Source: Parvibaculum sp963696585
Lineage (GTDB): Bacteria > Pseudomonadota > Alphaproteobacteria > Parvibaculales > Parvibaculaceae
DNA length: 64,000 nt
Direction of reading: 5' to 3'
Assembly: GCA_963696585.1 (NCBI GenBank)
Contig: CAVOKW010000034.1
Coordinates: 1-64,000, forward strand
The notes beneath the pieces are model-generated. The model had not been told where the DNA came from. It ran no database searches and was given only the letters and a program-made list of their open reading frames with translations. Within the stretch, counting starts at the first letter, position 1; each line of letters begins with the position of its first letter. Positions 18,304 to 25,835 of this stretch are shown piece by piece. A program made the translations under genes and the position numbers.

Positions 18304-19893
18304 CTACGGCCTGAGATGGGGAAATTTGGTCGGTGCGCCACCGCCGAGCGAATGACCGTCGAAGGCATCTTGATAGATGCCTTCGATACGCTGTGCTTCC
18401 TCGTCGGTCAGCGCTTCGAACTCACGTTCGCGGGCACGTTTCGACAATTGCCCTTCATTCTGTTGCAAGAAGCGGAACAGAAAGTCGATCAGCCGATCCG
18501 GCATGTCGATGAAACCCGTCACCTGTTGCCGGAACTGGTCGTAGCGGCGCAGAAAGTCCGTCTCGTATGGCAGGTCTTCCTCGATGGTCTTGCGCACGCA
18601 GGCATAGAGAAATTCAGCGTGGGGTGTCGCATCGAAGAACCGGTAAAAATCGCCGGTATTGTTCAAAACATGCACATTGAAATCTTCGGTCGGCTCCCAA
18701 TCGATCAGGGGCAATAGCCGCGTCGAATAACTTTCCAAGACACGCCGGTACTCGTCGATCTGCTCCAGAATGGCCGCAGAAACCGGGAACACGACACCGG
18801 GCGGATTAAATTCGCGCTGCGCCAGAACGTGATGAATAAGGTAGCGGTGAATACGGCCGTTGCCGTCAACAAAGGGGTGGATATAGACGAAGCCGAAGGC
18901 GAGGATGGTCGCCGCAATCACGGGGTCGAGGTCGCGCGCAGCCCCCCTGTCGAAAGCGACCATGCCGTCGATCAGACCCGGCAGGTCCTCCGGTCTGGCG
19001 CTGATATGATCTGGCAGGGGCATGCGCATATCGCGGTCATGCGCTCCGATGAATCCCCCCTCATCACGCAAGCCGAGCTTGATAAAGCGAGCATCGCCAA
19101 TGACGATCCGCTGCAAGCGTAGCAGTTCTTCCAGGTCCAGCTCGTGCTGGCCTGCTTCGCCAATGGCGCGTCCCCATCGCTGGATGCGATCCTGCGGTGC
19201 GCGTTCTCCCTCAATCGCATAGCTGGATTTGGAATCTTTGAGCAAGAGAAAGGCGGCGGTACGCGCCAGCAGGTCGCGCGAGACATTCGCGACAATCTCT
19301 TGCGCGCGCGCCGACAGATTCGACGCAACGAAATGCTCCAGCGTTTCAGTGCGAAAAACCAAGGGGCAAAAGTCCGGCGTGCCAGGCAGATTGTTCTTCA
19401 CGCGATGCCGAGGCGAAGTCTCCCCCTTCACTGCCCATTGCTGCTCCGGATCGACCACCGGGGCATAACGGCCCGCCTGGGCATCGGGCAAATCAAGCCT
19501 TTCACCGATCAGCCATTCATAGAGAAACCAGAGACGGCGTGCGTATGTGCCGGTAGGCGTCTGCCGCACCAAAACCTCAATGGGAGCGGCACCGACTGTC
19601 AGGAAAATTCGCTTCAGGACTGCAAGGTCGAGCCCTTCATATTTGAGGGCAAAGGTGAGGTGCCCCTCCAAAGTCGGATGCGGCGCATGTCGCGGCGTCA
19701 GGATACGCCAGCCGCCTTCCTCCAACACGCGATGGCGCTCGCCAATGGCGGAGAGCGTTCGCGGCAGAGGCACGGACAATCCGCAGGCCTCGATCAATGC
19801 GCTGTACCCGGCAGGGGTCGCCCTCTCCGGAAGACGCCTCTCCTGAAAAACAGGCACCGGCCCTGAAAAATGTAATCCTGCCCCATTACCCAT
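18304..19893 (-). CDS. Fic family protein (probable AMP/NMP transferase) with built-in inhibitory helix
   Basis: Fic-domain enzymes transfer AMP or another nucleotide part to hydroxyl groups of target proteins. In 529 residues the full active-site motif HPFVDGNGRIHR lies at 339-350, with catalytic His339. The inhibitory (S/T)xxxE(G/N) motif appears as SYAIEG at 224-229, ahead of the Fic core, so this is a class II Fic with intramolecular inhibition rather than a two-gene toxin-antitoxin. Residues 1-180 hold an N-terminal extension and the last 130 residues a probable winged-helix or helical tail. Sequence just upstream is unusually AT-rich. It lies between tRNA-Val and a peptide-modification locus, suggesting accessory DNA. 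Confidence 0.9.
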   Translation of the reverse strand: MGNGAGLHFSGPVPVFQERRLPERATPAGYSALIEACGLSVPLPRTLSAIGERHRVLEEGGWRILTPRHAPHPTLEGHLTFALKYEGLDLAVLKRIFLTVGAAPIEVLVRQTPTGTYARRLWFLYEWLIGERLDLPDAQAGRYAPVVDPEQQWAVKGETSPRHRVKNNLPGTPDFCPLVFRTETLEHFVASNLSARAQEIVANVSRDLLARTAAFLLLKDSKSSYAIEGERAPQDRIQRWGRAIGEAGQHELDLEELLRLQRIVIGDARFIKLGLRDEGGFIGAHDRDMRMPLPDHISARPEDLPGLIDGMVAFDRGAARDLDPVIAATILAFGFVYIHPFVDGNGRIHRYLIHHVLAQREFNPPGVVFPVSAAILEQIDEYRRVLESYSTRLLPLIDWEPTEDFNVHVLNNTGDFYRFFDATPHAEFLYACVRKTIEEDLPYETDFLRRYDQFRQQVTGFIDMPDRLIDFLFRFLQQNEGQLSKRAREREFEALTDEEAQRIEGIYQDAFDGHSLGGGAPTKFPHLRP

Positions 19894-20271
19894 GAAAAAC
19901 GATTCTCACTTATGAATTTTGATATAAAAAATACAAATACCATGAAAAATGAGTATGATTGGCGAAAACAGCTTCGTCAAGAACACAACTCATGAAATAT
20001 CATCCGATGCCCGACAATCGTTCTTAAGGGGCGAAAACGCCATACCGCCCGGTGACTTCGGGCGGATGCCCGCCTCCGGCATCAACTCACCCTGGGGGGT
20101 CAACGCGCCGCAAAGCAGGCGCACCAAAACAAAAAGCCGGTCACTCGTGACCGACTCCGCCGGAGCGTTGCAGGGTGTATGAACCGCCCCGGAGGGCATA
20201 ATCAGACCAAGACTCTAATCTCCGATGGGGGAAACTTCAGTGGTAGGTCACGGTACTTCATGACGTCTAGC
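19894..20271. other. Gap between the Fic gene and the HExxH gene, with hairpins
   Basis: A 378-base stretch. The first 70 bases are AT-rich and presumably carry the Fic promoter. Further on there are two clear hairpins: CCGCCCG-GTGACTT-CGGGCGG near 20048 and CGGTCAC-TC-GTGACCG near 20142, neither followed by a T-run in the expected direction. A 69-codon minus-strand frame (19990-20199) has no recognisable product and I do not call it a gene. Confidence 0.4.
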
Positions 20272-21282
20272 TCAGTTCAAAGATTGCTTCATATAATCTC
20301 GCGCCCCAACAAATGACGCCTCGCCCTCTGGCGTGAAGCGGGCATGTGCATCAACAACGGCGATGCCGTCCACAAATCCACTGCGGACAAATGCCATCAG
20401 TTTTTGAGCTTCCTCGCGCTCGGAGCGTTCCAGACAATTGGAAGATTCCAAATGCACGAGGCCATAAAACATGCGCGCCAGAACGTATGTGGCATGGACG
20501 ATCCCGTCCATTGGCCGAAGATCAGAACGCAAGGGCGAAGGATAGCGCTCTTCGGCATCATTCGTGACAAGTGGCGCGCCAAGGTTCAATCCGAACAGTA
20601 GCGAATGCCCTGTCTCGTGTATGAGCCCTTCAGCGGCCTTGATGCGCGCGTGATGAACGCCTGCATTCAAAAAAACAGCGCCCCAAAGATAAAAACTGGA
20701 TGAGCCATGAAAAATCAAATCGCTGTCAGAACGCGGATCAACAAGAATGATTTCACGCGCCAAGGTATCAATTTCGGCACCCAAATCTGGAATGGCCTCA
20801 GCACAAAGCGCCCTTGCTGCAAGCACCGATTGATGCGCCGTCGTAAACGCCTCGACACTGACAGGGGAAATTCTGATTTGATCTATGGGATCATCATTGA
20901 TGATCCGCGCAAATCGATCCGACTGACCAGGCCCTAGATCCTCGTCGCGCAGCGTGACGATGCGGGGCGTGGCCGGGGCAAGCCAGCGTTTGTCGGAAAG
21001 TTCGTTCAGAAGCGACAGGGTGAGTGTTTCGTCTTCAGAGAAGAGCGCTTCAACACTGTCGGTATAGAGCGCCATAACAGCCGACGAGACGGGTTGCCGA
21101 CGGACGACTGCGGACAGTTCCCCTAACGCAGGCAGGTTTATCGGCAAATGGGGGGATACAGCACGGGAAAGCTTGTCCAGACTGTCGGCGAGACGGGATC
21201 GCACCCTTTGATCAAGCGCGACGACGCGTTCGGCAGAAGGCTCAAAGCCACAAAGTTCGTGAAGCGCCGCATCTTCTGGCAT
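20272..21282 (-). CDS. HExxH-type putative peptide beta-hydroxylase (RiPP modification enzyme)
   Basis: Resembles the mod_HExxH family (TIGR04267 as I recall), found as a domain beside or fused to radical-SAM RiPP enzymes; some members are now annotated as 2-oxoglutarate-dependent peptide beta-hydroxylases. From the ATG at 21282 it is 336 residues; the frame is open upstream but that part overlaps the precursor gene. Visible: SSSFYLWGAVFLN (195-206), the metal site HETGH (222-226), SPLRSDLRPMDG (249-260) and a probable third ligand His263 in IVHATY. The second half of the family pattern, R-P-x-x-G-x-x-H, is intact. No signal peptide. It follows the 64-residue peptide gene by 43 bases, so co-transcription is likely. 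Metalloprotease activity is the main alternative. Confidence 0.75.
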   Translation of the reverse strand: MPEDAALHELCGFEPSAERVVALDQRVRSRLADSLDKLSRAVSPHLPINLPALGELSAVVRRQPVSSAVMALYTDSVEALFSEDETLTLSLLNELSDKRWLAPATPRIVTLRDEDLGPGQSDRFARIINDDPIDQIRISPVSVEAFTTAHQSVLAARALCAEAIPDLGAEIDTLAREIILVDPRSDSDLIFHGSSSFYLWGAVFLNAGVHHARIKAAEGLIHETGHSLLFGLNLGAPLVTNDAEERYPSPLRSDLRPMDGIVHATYVLARMFYGLVHLESSNCLERSEREEAQKLMAFVRSGFVDGIAVVDAHARFTPEGEASFVGARDYMKQSLN

Positions 21283-21325
21283 CAAATACAACACACTGGC
21301 CAATAGGAGACGCGCGACTCCGCCC

Positions 21326-21520
21326 TTACGGCATGACGGGTGGCTTGACCCCGCCCGGCTTTGAGATTCCGACCTTGCTTGCACCCAATTTACTGGAGGC
21401 TCTCCTGGAGGACGCATAGGAAGCTGCGTTCTTGTCCGAGACATCTTCATTTGCAACAAGCGTCTTGAATCCCAGCAAGCTGACACCAGCCAGATTCGAT
21501 TTGATTGCGTGAAATTTCAT
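21326..21520 (-). CDS. Candidate RiPP precursor peptide, 64 residues
   Basis: Small gene directly ahead of the HExxH enzyme. The ATG at 21520 has AAGGGG nine bases upstream. The product splits into a leader-like N-terminus (MKFHAIKSNLAGVSLLGF, then KTLVANEDVSDKNA) and a C-terminal part rich in Ser, Lys, Gly, Val and Pro with no Cys: SYASSRRASSKLGASKVG followed by ISKPGGVKPPVMP and stop. Short size, low-complexity C-terminus and position suggest that it is the substrate of the downstream enzyme. I recognise no described precursor family in it. A longer in-frame reading up to 21682 runs into the divergent gene and is not favoured. Function is inferred from context. Confidence 0.6.
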   Translation of the reverse strand: MKFHAIKSNLAGVSLLGFKTLVANEDVSDKNAASYASSRRASSKLGASKVGISKPGGVKPPVMP

Positions 21521-21605
21521 TTGCAATTGCCCCTTGGTCAAAATCGCATCTAGGATCATCTTCAAACTTGTTTCCCTCAAGTGCAAGCCGGAAAGCAGCC
21601 AAGCC

Positions 21606-22577
21606 TTGATTATCTTCATTACCACGACGGGACATGGTCGAACTGTCGACAGTCTCGTGCGGAAAACCTTTGGCTGCGTCACGCCCGATGTGCGCCATGT
21701 GACCTATGACCAGGCTTTCCGCTGGGACAAGGCGCCTATCGCCACCTATATTTTTACGGATATTGAGCGCCTCTACCCATGGGAACGATTTCTCGCGGGC
21801 CAGCTTCATCGTCTGCTCGGGCGGCAAGGCTGCCGCTGCCTCAATGACCCGGCGCTTGTCATGACCCGCTATCCGCTGCTCCTATCACTCCATCGGGCGG
21901 GGCTCAATCCCTTCAATGCCTATCGCGCAGACGCTTATCCAGAGCCGGAGCGTTTTCCTGTATTTGTGCGCATGGACTTCAATCACAAACACCCTGTGAG
22001 CGACCTCCTTCACTCACAAGGTGAGCTCAATACAAGATTGGAGCAGAGTCAGAAGAATGGCATGAGCCTCTCCAATCTTCTTGTCATCGAGTTTTTTGGC
22101 GAACCGATTGCGGAAGGCGCATGGCGACGCTGGGGAACATTCCGAATTGGCGAGGCGACACAGACAGATCATTGCGTGGTCGAGAATAACTGGATTGTCA
22201 AATATGGGACACTCGGTCTGTCAACGAATGAGATGTTTGAAGAAGAACAACAGGCGGTGATCACAAACCGCTTCGCCGATGATTTGACGCCCGCTTTCAA
22301 GATCGGTCATATCGACTATGGGCGTGCGGATCACGCTGTCGTCAATGGCAAAACCGTGACCTATGAAATCAACACCAATCCCTATCTCGGTGCCTTCGCG
22401 CCGCATCCGCGCTCAGCGTTGCGAACCCAGACCATTCGTCTGGGTCGTGAAAAATATGCTGCCAATCTGGACCGCATCGACACACGCGAAGGCGGTCATG
22501 TAGCCCTTGAGAAGTCACCCGCCATGATGAATTACGTGGCGACCAATGGTGATCGACGACCGGTTCTTCGTCCCTGA
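21606..22577 (+). CDS. ATP-grasp-like protein of unknown function
   Basis: About 323 residues if the TTG at 21606 is used (GGAAAG ten bases upstream); an earlier TTG at 21534 would run almost to the divergent peptide gene, and no ATG fits the conserved N-terminus IIFITTTGHGRTVDSL. Segments recall ATP-grasp folds: FPVFVRMDF (117-125), LVIEFFGEPI (159-168), RIGE with WIVKYG (180-201), and the metal-binding-like IDYGRAD (236-242) and TYEINTNP (252-259). I remember uncharacterised bacterial proteins with the same 'WxVK ... IDYGRxD ... EINTNP' layout, often near sulfotransferase or glycan genes. Divergent from the precursor/HExxH pair with 85 bases between starts, so it may belong to the same system or simply be a neighbour. 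Confidence 0.55.
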   Translation: MIIFITTTGHGRTVDSLVRKTFGCVTPDVRHVTYDQAFRWDKAPIATYIFTDIERLYPWERFLAGQLHRLLGRQGCRCLNDPALVMTRYPLLLSLHRAGLNPFNAYRADAYPEPERFPVFVRMDFNHKHPVSDLLHSQGELNTRLEQSQKNGMSLSNLLVIEFFGEPIAEGAWRRWGTFRIGEATQTDHCVVENNWIVKYGTLGLSTNEMFEEEQQAVITNRFADDLTPAFKIGHIDYGRADHAVVNGKTVTYEINTNPYLGAFAPHPRSALRTQTIRLGREKYAANLDRIDTREGGHVALEKSPAMMNYVATNGDRRPVLRP

Positions 22578-22750
22578 ATGCCTTTGCCGATGCGACGAGG
22601 TCAGAAAATTTTCATAACCCATTGTTTTAGCTGCCCTTTTGTTATGCTTCTCGCCTGCCTGTACTGATGATCACATTATCGAAGCTCCATTGGAGCCTGA
22701 CGCGCGGCGCATTAAAGTGGGTCACGAACTGATTCCGGACAGGGCGGCCC

Positions 22751-25228
22751 ATGAAAGAAAAAGAACTGCGGCTGGCGCTGGTTTGTTATGGCGGCGTTTC
22801 TCTTGCCGTTTACATGCATGGCGTAACCAAGGAAATCCACAAGCTGGTTCGCGCGTCACGCGCCTATCACGTCGGCGGCTCGCGCGAGAAGCGCCAGAAC
22901 GCGACCTATCAAGAGTTGGTCGATGCCTCGGCCAATGAATGCGACACCGAGCCGCTTTATCTCGAACTGTTGCAGGCAATTGGCGAGAATGTGGAACTGC
23001 GCGTCATCGTGGACACGATTGCTGGCGCGTCGGCAGGCGGCATCAATGCTGTGTCGCTGGCGCGCGCGCTTGCCCATGATCTCTCGCTCGACAGCCATCG
23101 CAAGATGTGGCTCGAACAGGCCGATATTCTGGCGCTCATGGATGAGGAACATCTCGCTGGCAAGTGGGACAAGCTCTTCATGAAGCCGATCTTCTGGGGA
23201 CTGACGGATAAATGGCTCGCCCGCTTCGCACCTGATTTGGAGATGCGCCAGAAGCTGCTACTGTTCACGCGTTCGCGCTGGTTTCAGCCGCCATTCTCGG
23301 GTCGCCTGATGAGCGGCATGCTGCTTGATGCCTTTTCCAGCATGGGCACAAGTGCGAAAAAAACGGACTCGCTCCTGCCGCTGGAGCATCGGCTCGACCT
23401 CATTGTTTCGGTCACGGATTTCCACGGCTATAGCCAGAACATCCCCCTGCATGATCCGGTTTCGATCCGCGAGCGTGAGCATCGCCATGTCATCAAGTTC
23501 AGCTACACGCAACATGCCTCGGGACAGGTTCGCACGGGTTTTGATGAGGCGCATATTCCCGGTCTGGTTTTTGCGGCGCGGGCGACTTCGTCCTTTCCCG
23601 GCGCTTTCCCGCCTGTGCAAGTTGGCGAGATTGATGCGCTGCTGAATGAGCGCAAACTTGAATGGCCGACACGCGGCGAGTTTTTGCGTCACAGTTTTGC
23701 GCCGCTGATTGCGGCGGGTGCCGATCCGGCACAAGCCTCCTTCATTGATGGCAGCGTTCTGAACAACAAGCCCTTTGCCGAAGCCATCACCTCCATTCGC
23801 GGCCGCCCGGCCTATCGCGAAGTGGATCGGCGCATTGTCTATATCGAACCTGACCCGAAAGGCGGGCGCATCGAAAATGCCGGGGCAGCGCCGGGCTTTT
23901 TCCAGACCATTCGCGGCGCGCTTTCCGACATTCCACGCAACCAGCCTGTGCGTGACGAACTGGAATCGCTGCATGATTTTTCCGAGCGTGTGCGCCGCTA
24001 TCGCCAGATTGTGGCGGCGACACGTCCGCATGTCGCGGCACGCATCACCAAACTGTTTGATGTGAGCCAAGGCATTGCGCCGACACCACATGCGCTTGCC
24101 AACTTGCGCGATCAGGCCAACAGCACGGCAGCGGTGGAGGCGGGCTATGCCTATGACGCCTATGTGCAGCTCAAGGTCAGCTCGGTGCTGGATCAGATCA
24201 CGACATTTCTGGGCAATGTCAGTGGCGCGATCCACCACCCGAGCGAGCGGCTGAAACTGTCGCGCTCGGTCGATACATGGGCCAAGGAGCGCGATGTTTT
24301 CCCGGTGCGCTGGTCGAGCGATGCCGCCAACCACACACAACCCTCGCAGGCCGATGCCTGGGTGCAGTTTTTGCGCGACTTCGATTTGAACTTTCGCATT
24401 CGGCGCATGCGGTTTGTCATTCGCCGCCTCAACGAACTTTATGAGGAAGGTCCGAGGTCGTTTGACATCCCCTTTGAGGCCGATGCACTTGATGAATTCA
24501 AGGCGAGCCTTTATTCCTGCCTCGACATGCTGCAAACGCAGTCGGTTTCCCGTTTGCAAGAACCCCGCATCGTCAAAGCCTGTCGGGACATGTTCAAGAA
24601 TGGCCTGGCGGAACCGAATGAGATTGATGGCCTGATCAAACTCGTGGCACCCGAGCTTGATCTTGTGGGCATGGACCGGATCATTGACCAGACCTTCGCT
24701 GTCATGGCGGCGAATTATCTGCCCGTCCCGGCGCGTCTGGAATTGATGCAGGCCTATATCGGCTTTCCGTTTTTCGATGTGCTGACCTTGCCGCTCAACA
24801 AATGGCAGGATATTGACGACGTTGACACGGTGCTTGTGGATCGCATCAGCCCGGACGATGCCAAAGCCTTGCGCGAGGGTGGCGCGGCGGCGACGCTGAT
24901 GGGCCGCGATCTTGGCTATTTCGCGGCCTTCTTCAGTCGCCGCGCCCGCGAAAATGATTATCTCTGGGGCCGCCTGCATTCGGCCGACCGGCTTGTCGAC
25001 ATTGTCGTGAGCGCGGCCTCAGGCACACTCAAGAAGGAACGGTTCGACAAGGACATGCTCAAGGGTCGCCTGCTCAGCGCCATCCTCAAGGCGGAGAGAC
25101 CCCACCTTCCCAATGTGCAGGATCTGATTTCCGATCTCGAACATGAAGTGAAGCTGCGTTATGGCATTGATGCGGATCAGGCAGAAAGCAGCGTTGCAGG
25201 CGTTGCCGAAGCACCGCCTGCCGACTGA
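22751..25228 (+). CDS. Patatin-like phospholipase family protein (DUF3376-containing)
   Basis: Large (825-residue) patatin-like protein of the TIGR03607 type as I recall it. The N-terminus KELRLALVCYGGVSLAVYMHG carries the oxyanion-type glycines, the nucleophile is Ser95 in GASAG (93-97, within DTIAGASAGGINAV), and the catalytic Asp is D333 in SFIDGSVLNNKPF. The C-terminal 400 residues are the DUF3376-like extension. Such enzymes hydrolyse acyl groups of lipids; the actual substrate is unknown. The start has only a weak ribosome site. It lies 173 bases downstream of the ATP-grasp-like gene and is convergent with hsp20. Confidence 0.85.
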   Translation: MKEKELRLALVCYGGVSLAVYMHGVTKEIHKLVRASRAYHVGGSREKRQNATYQELVDASANECDTEPLYLELLQAIGENVELRVIVDTIAGASAGGINAVSLARALAHDLSLDSHRKMWLEQADILALMDEEHLAGKWDKLFMKPIFWGLTDKWLARFAPDLEMRQKLLLFTRSRWFQPPFSGRLMSGMLLDAFSSMGTSAKKTDSLLPLEHRLDLIVSVTDFHGYSQNIPLHDPVSIREREHRHVIKFSYTQHASGQVRTGFDEAHIPGLVFAARATSSFPGAFPPVQVGEIDALLNERKLEWPTRGEFLRHSFAPLIAAGADPAQASFIDGSVLNNKPFAEAITSIRGRPAYREVDRRIVYIEPDPKGGRIENAGAAPGFFQTIRGALSDIPRNQPVRDELESLHDFSERVRRYRQIVAATRPHVAARITKLFDVSQGIAPTPHALANLRDQANSTAAVEAGYAYDAYVQLKVSSVLDQITTFLGNVSGAIHHPSERLKLSRSVDTWAKERDVFPVRWSSDAANHTQPSQADAWVQFLRDFDLNFRIRRMRFVIRRLNELYEEGPRSFDIPFEADALDEFKASLYSCLDMLQTQSVSRLQEPRIVKACRDMFKNGLAEPNEIDGLIKLVAPELDLVGMDRIIDQTFAVMAANYLPVPARLELMQAYIGFPFFDVLTLPLNKWQDIDDVDTVLVDRISPDDAKALREGGAAATLMGRDLGYFAAFFSRRARENDYLWGRLHSADRLVDIVVSAASGTLKKERFDKDMLKGRLLSAILKAERPHLPNVQDLISDLEHEVKLRYGIDADQAESSVAGVAEAPPAD

Positions 25229-25239
25229 CATCTACGCGC

Positions 25240-25755
25240 TCATGCCTTGGTGATTTCAATGCGACGACCAGATGGCTTGGCGTTCTGGCTTTTGGGCATT
25301 GTAAGTCGCAACAGGCCTTTTTCAAACTGAGCCTTGATTTTGGCCTCGTCCACATGCGGGGGCAGGGTGAAGCTACGGGCAAAGCTGCCATAACGGCGTT
25401 CGATGAGACGCGCCTTGCCTTCGCCCTGTTCCTTTTCTTCCCGCTTCGTGCCCCGAATGGTCAAGGTCCTGTTCTCAACAATGACCTCGACATCCTTTTC
25501 ATCAAGACCGGGCAATTCCGCCGTCAGGGTGATTTCATTATCCGTCTCGCGGACATCGACATTGGGACTCAGGATACCCATGCCGAGGCGACCGAAAGAC
25601 ATGTTGTCGAAGACATCAAGCGAGCGGCCAAATGCGCGCTCCATCATGCTGCCGAAGTCCTCGTGAAAATGCTGGAAGGGATCGCGCCAGTGACCGAAAG
25701 GCGCGATTTCGCCTGGCGACTTGTTTTCTGTTTTTTCTGAATCCGAACTGGCCAT
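25240..25755 (-). CDS. Small heat-shock protein, Hsp20/alpha-crystallin
   Basis: ATP-independent holdase chaperone. The ATG at 25755 has AGGAGG five bases upstream, giving 171 residues; the longer frame from 25839 would cross a terminator. The alpha-crystallin domain runs from about residue 60: NVDVRETDNEITLTAELPG, VIVENRTLTIRG, then YGSFARSFTLP and the GLLRLTMPK strand (G-x-L pattern). The 5' leader contains a GC hairpin that ends the upstream gene, so the promoter position is unclear. Confidence 0.92.
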   Translation of the reverse strand: MASSDSEKTENKSPGEIAPFGHWRDPFQHFHEDFGSMMERAFGRSLDVFDNMSFGRLGMGILSPNVDVRETDNEITLTAELPGLDEKDVEVIVENRTLTIRGTKREEKEQGEGKARLIERRYGSFARSFTLPPHVDEAKIKAQFEKGLLRLTMPKSQNAKPSGRRIEITKA

Positions 25756-25781
25756 TTCTTCCTCCTGAAATTTAAGAAGCC

Positions 25782-25805
25782 AAAAAGGGCCGGGCATCAC
25801 GGCCC
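25782..25805 (-). terminator. Intrinsic terminator after the lipoprotein hydrolase gene
   Basis: On the minus strand a GGGCCG/CGGCCC stem with a 7-base loop is followed by TTTTT. It lies 30 bases after the stop of the hydrolase gene (25836) and only about 27 bases before the hsp20 start. Confidence 0.7.
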
Positions 25806-25835
25806 GCTTGGATTCTATGAAATGGATTTGGCAAT

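Noticed and set aside
19990..20199. 69-codon minus-strand frame between the Fic and HExxH genes
   Set aside because: It overlaps hairpins, has no ribosome site and no family resemblance.
23258..24979. Minus-strand open frame of 573 codons
   Set aside because: It is the mirror of the patatin-like gene; long antisense frames are common in GC-rich DNA and this one is rich in chance His/Arg/Gly.
18191..25240. Attachment-site repeat of the tRNA-Val 3' end
   Set aside because: I looked for a second copy of the GGTTCGAGTCC...CCACCA end downstream and saw none, so an integrated element is not proven.
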